Below, piece by piece: positions 6,267-11,343 of a DNA stretch of 11,343 nt. How positions within the stretch are numbered: position 1 is the stretch's first letter; each line of letters begins with the position of its first letter. The notes beneath the pieces are model-generated. The model made no database searches, had not been told where the DNA came from, and saw nothing but the letters and a program-made list of their open reading frames with translations. The position numbers and the translations under genes were made by a program. Location: the NCBI GenBank assembly GCA_026391515.1, contig JAPLEC010000212.1:1-11343 (forward strand), given 5' to 3'. Source of the DNA: Bacteroidia bacterium. GTDB lineage: Bacteria > Bacteroidota > Bacteroidia > Bacteroidales > VadinHA17.

Positions 6267-7795
6267 TTTTCCTTAATATTTTGAAGAAGTTCTGTTAATT
6301 CATTAATAATCAAAGGATTCTGAAGTGCGACATTAGTCTTTTCACCAATATCGGTGTTCAGATTATAAAGTTGCGGCAAAGGATCATTTCCGGTTTCGAT
6401 ATTAGTATTTGCCTGAACTTTCACACCAGGACCCGGTTCGATGAACTTCCAGTCGCCTTTGATCAGTGATAATCTGCCATTTGAAGCATGTTCCACAACC
6501 CATTCACGGTTTGCTTTCGATTTTCCTGTCAGAACATCGAGGTGATTCTGGCTGTCAGGACCAACTCCGGTTGCAAGATTTTGCCCGGTAAGTTTAGCAA
6601 ATGAAGCCATCAGGTCAACCTGGCTGAACAGCGCTTCAGATGTACCAGGTTTAATTTTGCCTTTCCAGCTAACAATAAAAATGACCCGTGTACCTCCATC
6701 AAATGCGCTGTATTTGCCTCCTCTCAATGGACCTGCCGGCTTATGATTTCCAAGCTTTTCAACAGCTTCATCTTTATAACCATCGTCCACTACAGGACCG
6801 TTATCACTTGTGACTATAATTATAGTCGTTTTTGTCAGCTTAAGATTCTTTATGGTTTTAACTATCTCTCCGACTGACCAATCAAATTCCAGAATTGCAT
6901 CACCCCTGGGGCCCATTCCGCTCTTTCCGGTGAATCTCTGGTTTGGCACTCTTGGAACATGAATGTCATGTGTTGAGAAATAGAGGAAGAACGGTTTATC
7001 TTTATTGCTTTCAATAAATTTTAAGGCTTTTCCTGTAATTACGTCTGCAATATTCTCATCTACCCAGAGAGCAGATTTGCCGCCTGTCATATAACCGATT
7101 CGGCTAATTCCATTTACAATTGTCATATCATGACCAGCGCTTGGATGCATTTTAAGCAATTCAGGATTTTCTTTACCGGTTGGCCATGTTCCAATTTTCC
7201 CAACATAACTTACTGATATAGGATCATTTGGATCAAGTCCCACTACCGTTCTGTCTTCTATAAAAACACATGGCACTCTATCACCTGTTGCCGGAATTAT
7301 AAAGTTATAATCGAATCCCAGGTCCATCGGACCTGGTTTAATTTCACCATTCCAGTCAGGTCCACCCTCATGACCCAGGCCGAGGTGCCATTTCCCAACG
7401 ACACCTGTTGTATAACCTGCATTTTTCATTACTGAAGCCAGGGTTGTACGATCTGGTTGAATGATAGCTGAAGCATCACCGGGTAAAACATTGGTTCCTT
7501 TTCTTCGCCAGGCATATTCACCTGTAAGAAGTGAATATCGCGAAGGAGTGCTGGTAGCAGATGTACAATGAGCATTAGTAAATCGTAAACCATGTTTTGC
7601 CAGCCTGTCGATATTTGGAGTGCTAATCCTTGTTGCACCATAACAACTTACATCACAATAACCAAGATCATCAGCATAAATGATAATAATATTTGGCTTT
7701 TCAGCTGTTTGAGCATTAACCAGCTGAGAGCACGCTATCGACATTATACCTAGTGTACCGGGAATAGAATTTATTATTCTGGGGAATGATATCAT
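6263..7795 (-). CDS. Secreted sulfatase, S1_15-like (galactose/GalNAc-6-sulfatase type)
   Basis: A complete 510-residue S1 sulfatase, first gene of the three-sulfatase set. The export signal covers residues 1-29, either cleaved after VNAQ or lipidated at C22 (SIAC, a weak lipobox). Active-site features are D42-D43, formylglycine motif S82-T-P-S-R86 (Ser type), GKWHLGLG (K135, H137), D331-N332 and K361 in RGGKYS. The stretches LLTGEYAWRRKGT, PATGDRVPC, LDPNDPISVSY, GHDMTIVNGI and HDIHVPR are characteristic of the group with Bacteroides 6-O-sulfated galactose/GalNAc enzymes (S1_15), so a sulfated mucin, keratan, chondroitin or algal galactan is plausible. In the GGTR strand (367-378) two prolines kept in the neighbouring sulfatases are replaced (I372, K378). 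A 193-base gap separates it from the upstream membrane gene, enough for its own promoter; TACTATTG near 7847-7854 is one weak candidate. Confidence 0.93.
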   Translation of the reverse strand: MISFPRIINSIPGTLGIMSIACSQLVNAQTAEKPNIIIIYADDLGYCDVSCYGATRISTPNIDRLAKHGLRFTNAHCTSATSTPSRYSLLTGEYAWRRKGTNVLPGDASAIIQPDRTTLASVMKNAGYTTGVVGKWHLGLGHEGGPDWNGEIKPGPMDLGFDYNFIIPATGDRVPCVFIEDRTVVGLDPNDPISVSYVGKIGTWPTGKENPELLKMHPSAGHDMTIVNGISRIGYMTGGKSALWVDENIADVITGKALKFIESNKDKPFFLYFSTHDIHVPRVPNQRFTGKSGMGPRGDAILEFDWSVGEIVKTIKNLKLTKTTIIIVTSDNGPVVDDGYKDEAVEKLGNHKPAGPLRGGKYSAFDGGTRVIFIVSWKGKIKPGTSEALFSQVDLMASFAKLTGQNLATGVGPDSQNHLDVLTGKSKANREWVVEHASNGRLSLIKGDWKFIEPGPGVKVQANTNIETGNDPLPQLYNLNTDIGEKTNVALQNPLIINELTELLQNIKEK

Positions 7796-7924
7796 ATTGT
7801 AAAATTATGATGTTGAATTACTTAATGATTCCTGATGACTTGGTACAATAGTACTAAGATAAAAGATTTTATAAATAGAATCAATAAAGTATTTTAGAAT
7901 AGCGGGGGGAAAAAGAGCATATCT

Positions 7925-7943
7925 AATAGACAGAAAGTCTATT
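7925..7943. terminator. Small hairpin in the gap before the sulfatase operon
   Basis: AATAGAC (7925-7931) and GTCTATT (7937-7943) form a 7-bp stem with a 5-base loop, followed on the plus strand by a short T-run. It lies 45-65 bases past the stop of the membrane protein gene. On the minus strand, the direction of transcription here, there is no T-run right after it. It may be a weak terminator or only a stabilising 3' hairpin. Confidence 0.3.
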
Positions 7944-7988
7944 TTTCATAGTAATCATTTCACAAGAAATCAATAATGTCTGATACCG

Positions 7989-10700
7989 TTAAAAGATCAT
8001 GCTTAACAGAGGATACCAACTTCTTGGTTTGAAATAGAATAATTTACCTGTTTTGTATTCACTTGCAAGATTATCGTCAGTCAGAATGTATAAACCTTCA
8101 GAATCATTTTCAATTGCATCACTCTTGCTTGCGATATTACTTAATGCTAATTTGTTGAGTATTTCTTCCATCTCTTTGTTATCTGGTTTGAACACAGGTT
8201 CCCCGTCTTTAATAAATTTTCTTAAACTCATCTTCTTTAATGTAGTGTCACTGGTGAAAGGTTCATCACTTCCGGCTACAAATGAAGAATATGTTGTTAC
8301 GTATTTAAAAACTTTTGCAGCAGTATATTCAACATCTTTAGAACCGGTCGCATTATAATATAGTACACCTCCTTCATTCAGATGTTTTTTACAGATTTCT
8401 AAGAATTCAACTGACAGCAGATTGTTAACTTCTGAACGCCAGTGGAAAGTGGTATTCATGAGAATGAAATCATATTTATTATTATTAGTACGAAGCCACC
8501 GACGACCATCATCAATATATATTTTTATTCTATTATCCTCTTTTATTGTTCTGTTTTCGGGGTAGAAATCAATGATATCAAGATAGCCAGGATTTATTTC
8601 TACTATATCGATAGAATCCAATCCTGAATAGTTTGCCATTACCCTTGACCATGATGCACCGCTCATTCCTATTTCAAGAGCTTTTCTGGGATTTAGTTTA
8701 AGAGCAGCCATCATATATGCTCTGTCAATACCATTTCTGTTGTTCAACAAACTAATATTGAATCTTCCATCATACATGCCGTCTCCAAGTATAATATCAT
8801 CTCCTTCGGGAACGCTCACCGTATTTATTATTCCGTTTCTGTTCTGAATTGTATGTCTGAATTCTTCTCCTGATTCATATTTGGTTTTGAAATAAATTTT
8901 CTCAAAAATATTATTGTATAGAAATCCAAATGAAGAAAATGAAATTATTGCCAGTATAATCAATCCAATTGCAAATTTCTTTTTAAATGGATTATCCTTT
9001 AAGGTAATCATCCATAGTATTAATCCGATTAAGAATGAGAATACACTGAAAAACAGCACATTCTTCTCAAAAGTAAACCATTGTAACAGGAAGAATCCTG
9101 TAAATATCGGACCAGATGTAGAACCCACAATATTTGAAAAATAAATGCCGGAAACTGAAAATCCAACATTCTTTGAGGTATTGATGGCATAATGAGACAA
9201 AAGAGGGAAAATTGCCCCGGTAAGGTACGATACCACACTTAAACTCAGATACATAAAGAAAAATGCTGCCTGATCAATTATTGCAAATGAATTGGAAATA
9301 AGAGGAATTAAGAGAAAGTACAGTGTTGAAGATGCCAATAACAACAGAATAATGATCTGGAAAATGTTATCCTTATATTTTTCGCAATAAGCACTTGCCT
9401 TATAAGATCCAAAAGCTATTCCAAGCAATATAAATCCTAAAACAAATGCGAATACTGTAGCCTGTGCTCCGGTTGAATAACTAACCAATCTGATCCATAA
9501 AATCTCCTGACTCATTGCGATAAATCCGCAAATGCCGGATAGTATCAAGATTAAGAAATATCTTTTTTTATTTATATATTCATCTGCTTTTTTAATTTCA
9601 ATATTTACTGTTTCTTTAGAGCCTGCTGAGATTGCTGTCTTTCCCCTGCTGATGAACATGTATCCTAAAACGGCTACAGTGAAATTACATAATGCTGCAA
9701 ATAATGTTGTCGAGAACATTCCAAGGTAAACAAACAACACACCCACAGTGAAAAAGCTCGCAAAAGCAGAACCTAAAGTGTTGATGAAATATAATAATGA
9801 AACAGTTTTCCCGACATTCTTAATATTGTTATAGAAATAGCTGACAAGTATCGGTAAGGTTGAGCCCATAAATATTGTTGGAATGGCCAGCATTCCATAT
9901 GTAACCAGTGATTTTGTAAGAGTCGATCCGGTAATAGTCAGTTCAGAAAAATAGTTAATGATATATAAACTGAAAACTCCAAAAATTCCAACTGATAATT
10001 CACAAATGACAAAAAGCTGGAGCAAATATTTCGAGAAAACCTTAGATAAATATCCACCAACCAGAGAACCTATACCTAACCCAAACATAAAAATCGAAAC
10101 AATAATTGTAACCGATTCAATATTGACTCCATAAAACTGGAATAGTGCCCGTTGCCATACAACCTGATATATTATTGCTGCAAATCCTGAAATAAAGAAA
10201 AGAACGTAAAACTTATCAGCATTGAATTTTGGTGAGTCAGGTTCCGGAATTTTATTTTTGGATATCACCCAAAAGACAAGGAGAAATTGCAGCAAAGCAA
10301 AGAATATCGTAGCCTGAAAAAAATCAAAATATATACCGAAATATCCGGCACATGTTATCAGAAAAATAAAATATGGATAAACATCCCTTTTCTTGTAATC
10401 GCTCATTTCTGATTGCCGAGTCAGGAACTGAGAAATTATCAGCCGCACCAGAAACCTTATAAAATAAAATATAATGACCATGGCCAATGCAGAAACAGCT
10501 AACCTGAATGGCATGGAATGCCTTTCCCATGAACCATTTTGAGCAAATTCCAATAAAGTTCCTCTGTTCGCCCACATTGAAGCAAACCAGGTAAACTGGA
10601 CATTTAATCCAGTTATCAATGCAATAAGAATAAATCCAGCTTCTTTAAACCATTTAGTTTTTACTGATTGAACTCCAATTACATTATTCATAGAAAGCAT
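7989..10700 (-). CDS. Polytopic membrane protein fused to spermidine-synthase-like SAM domain
   Basis: A 903-residue inner-membrane protein of the 'fused MFS/spermidine synthase' type. About four hydrophobic segments (roughly residues 20-42, 66-89, 109-146) precede two related membrane repeats. These start at SGFAAIIYQVVWQRAL (171-186) and SGICGFIAMSQEILWIRL (near 385-405), each followed by a GxxxGS-type helix. From about 670 a soluble Rossmann domain follows: ALEIGMSGASW (674-684), VEINP (E701, ribose contact in the family), IDDGRRWL (D730, D731), then YDFILMNTTFHW. True aminopropyltransferases have an Asp at the position of N749 (YDxIIxDxxDP), so spermidine synthesis is unlikely. The domain may bind SAM for another transfer or for sensing. 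The ATG at 10700 follows a good promoter; M4 is an alternative. It is flanked by sulfatase genes, hinting at a role tied to the glycan locus, but the substrate is unknown. The gene is strikingly AT-rich, with many K/N/I/F codons. Confidence 0.87.
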   Translation of the reverse strand: MLSMNNVIGVQSVKTKWFKEAGFILIALITGLNVQFTWFASMWANRGTLLEFAQNGSWERHSMPFRLAVSALAMVIIFYFIRFLVRLIISQFLTRQSEMSDYKKRDVYPYFIFLITCAGYFGIYFDFFQATIFFALLQFLLVFWVISKNKIPEPDSPKFNADKFYVLFFISGFAAIIYQVVWQRALFQFYGVNIESVTIIVSIFMFGLGIGSLVGGYLSKVFSKYLLQLFVICELSVGIFGVFSLYIINYFSELTITGSTLTKSLVTYGMLAIPTIFMGSTLPILVSYFYNNIKNVGKTVSLLYFINTLGSAFASFFTVGVLFVYLGMFSTTLFAALCNFTVAVLGYMFISRGKTAISAGSKETVNIEIKKADEYINKKRYFLILILSGICGFIAMSQEILWIRLVSYSTGAQATVFAFVLGFILLGIAFGSYKASAYCEKYKDNIFQIIILLLLASSTLYFLLIPLISNSFAIIDQAAFFFMYLSLSVVSYLTGAIFPLLSHYAINTSKNVGFSVSGIYFSNIVGSTSGPIFTGFFLLQWFTFEKNVLFFSVFSFLIGLILWMITLKDNPFKKKFAIGLIILAIISFSSFGFLYNNIFEKIYFKTKYESGEEFRHTIQNRNGIINTVSVPEGDDIILGDGMYDGRFNISLLNNRNGIDRAYMMAALKLNPRKALEIGMSGASWSRVMANYSGLDSIDIVEINPGYLDIIDFYPENRTIKEDNRIKIYIDDGRRWLRTNNNKYDFILMNTTFHWRSEVNNLLSVEFLEICKKHLNEGGVLYYNATGSKDVEYTAAKVFKYVTTYSSFVAGSDEPFTSDTTLKKMSLRKFIKDGEPVFKPDNKEMEEILNKLALSNIASKSDAIENDSEGLYILTDDNLASEYKTGKLFYFKPRSWYPLLSMIF

Positions 10701-10729
10701 TATTAAGTGTATAATTCTGAAAATAGCGA

Positions 10730-10767
10730 CAAATGTAGCAAAAAAAATATATCAGGTGCATCAAGTA
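10730..10767 (-). promoter_or_regulatory. Bacteroidota-type promoter for the membrane/SAM protein
   Basis: On the minus strand TACATTTG (10737-10730) is an exact match to the Bacteroidota -7 element TAnnTTTG. TTGA lies about 23 bases further upstream, a poor and slightly distant match to the -33 TTTG. The -7 element sits 29 bases before the ATG at 10700, giving a leader of about 20 bases. This suggests the gene can be transcribed independently of the upstream sulfatase. Confidence 0.5.
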
Positions 10768-10833
10768 ATAAATAAGTGCGATTCCCAAGACTCATTTTTA
10801 CCGGAGGCCTTACTCTCAGAAGATGGAGGTAAC

Positions 10834-11343
10834 TTATTCAAAGGAAAAGGGAAAAACTTCAGATGGTGTATGTGCCTGTCTAATAATATCTTCCATTTCC
10901 TTTACTATTTCAGGATGTGACGAAGCAACATCGTTTGTTTCACTTATATCCGTTGACAGATCATACAGTTCCAGAGAACCTTGCGGAGTTTTATCGACGT
11001 TGCGTTTAACAGCTTTCCATGTACCTTTCCGTACTGCAATCTTTCCACCCTGCTCATGGAATTCCCAGTAAAGATATTCATGCTGCTTCTGATTTCTTTT
11101 ACCTAATAAAGTTGGTAGGAAAGATATTCCGTCAATGTTTTCAGGTGTTTGGGCGTCAGCAATTTCGGCCAGAGCAGGCATTATATCCCAGAATGCTGAG
11201 ACCAGATCCGAAGTCGATCTTGCTTTTATTTTTCCCGGCCATTTTACAAGAAGCGGTGTTCTTATTCCGCCTTCATACAAATCACGTTTGTAGCCCTTTA
11301 AATCGCCATTGCTGTTAAAGAAGTCAGGATCGGCTCCGCCCTC
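10834..11343 (-). CDS. Arylsulfatase A-like sulfatase, C-terminal part (cut by right edge)
   Basis: 169 residues are visible in a frame open to the right edge; the N-terminus with the formylglycine and main metal motifs lies outside. The visible part starts EGGADPDFFNSNGDLKGYKR, then DLYEGGIRTPLLVKWPGKI. That is the loop and core strand after the conserved D-N metal ligands in S1 sulfatases. The domain then continues through DIMPALAEIADAQ, DGISFLPTL, YLYWEFHEQGGKIAVRKG and LELYDLSTDISETNDVA, the usual C-terminal subdomain. It ends at a normal position (FPFSFE, stop at 10834-10836), so the gene is not truncated at its 3' end. Subfamily is not assigned, since the diagnostic N-terminal half is missing. 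It lies 133 bases upstream of the membrane/SAM gene on the same strand, and no clear terminator is seen between them. Confidence 0.88.
   Translation of the reverse strand, partial: EGGADPDFFNSNGDLKGYKRDLYEGGIRTPLLVKWPGKIKARSTSDLVSAFWDIMPALAEIADAQTPENIDGISFLPTLLGKRNQKQHEYLYWEFHEQGGKIAVRKGTWKAVKRNVDKTPQGSLELYDLSTDISETNDVASSHPEIVKEMEDIIRQAHTPSEVFPFSFE

Noticed and set aside
7429..7641. 70-residue minus-strand frame in the S1_15-like sulfatase
   Set aside because: Out-of-frame shadow of the formylglycine region of a well-supported gene.
7989..10700. Genuine spermidine synthase
   Set aside because: The key aspartate of the aminopropyltransferase motif is replaced by Asn in YDFILMNTTFHW, and most of the protein is a membrane domain.
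11278..11280. Start codon of a separate 148-residue protein at 11280
   Set aside because: It is an internal TTG; the same frame continues upstream to the window edge with conserved sulfatase sequence, so this is the C-terminal part of a longer gene.

Overview
The window looks like a Bacteroidota chromosome segment. This is inferred from four secreted S1-family sulfatases, a secreted TPR-CHAT protein, Bacteroidota-style promoters (TTTG / TAnnTTTG), weak ribosome binding sites and fairly AT-rich DNA. An anaerobic or marine glycan-degrading Bacteroidales/Marinilabiliales type would fit, but the sequence does not fix the genus. Almost everything is on the minus strand.

Left part (1-2510, minus strand): a 56-residue peptide gene (2340-2510) with a double-glycine leader and a proline-rich core lies upstream of a large secreted TPR-CHAT protein (1-2208). 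The CHAT gene runs off the left edge before its expected catalytic His/Cys. A hairpin terminator separates the two genes. No maturase, C39 peptidase or exporter is visible. This pair is the best candidate for an undescribed system: a small secreted or processed peptide next to a caspase-like protein.

Middle (2511-3309): a 487-base intergenic region carries nested palindromes typical of a dispersed repeat and a 12-base motif shared in front of the two divergent genes. It ends in the only plus-strand gene, a 103-residue protein with an Ada-like zinc-binding pattern.

Right part (3312-11343, minus strand): a sulfatase locus. In transcription order it holds the C-terminal part of a sulfatase (cut by the right edge), a 903-residue membrane protein fused to a spermidine-synthase-like SAM domain, and three tightly packed sulfatases (S1_15-like, S1_16-like, S1_11-like). 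The last three are coupled by a 4-base overlap and a 9-base gap. The three complete sulfatases all have a serine at the formylglycine position, so they would need a radical-SAM anSME maturase encoded elsewhere. The substrates suggested by the subfamilies (6-sulfated galactose/GalNAc and GlcNAc, and other sulfated galactose) point to a sulfated host or marine glycan. No SusC/SusD pair or glycoside hydrolase is in view. The middle sulfatase appears to have lost about 30 core residues in frame, and the SAM domain of the membrane protein lacks the aspartate used by true aminopropyltransferases.
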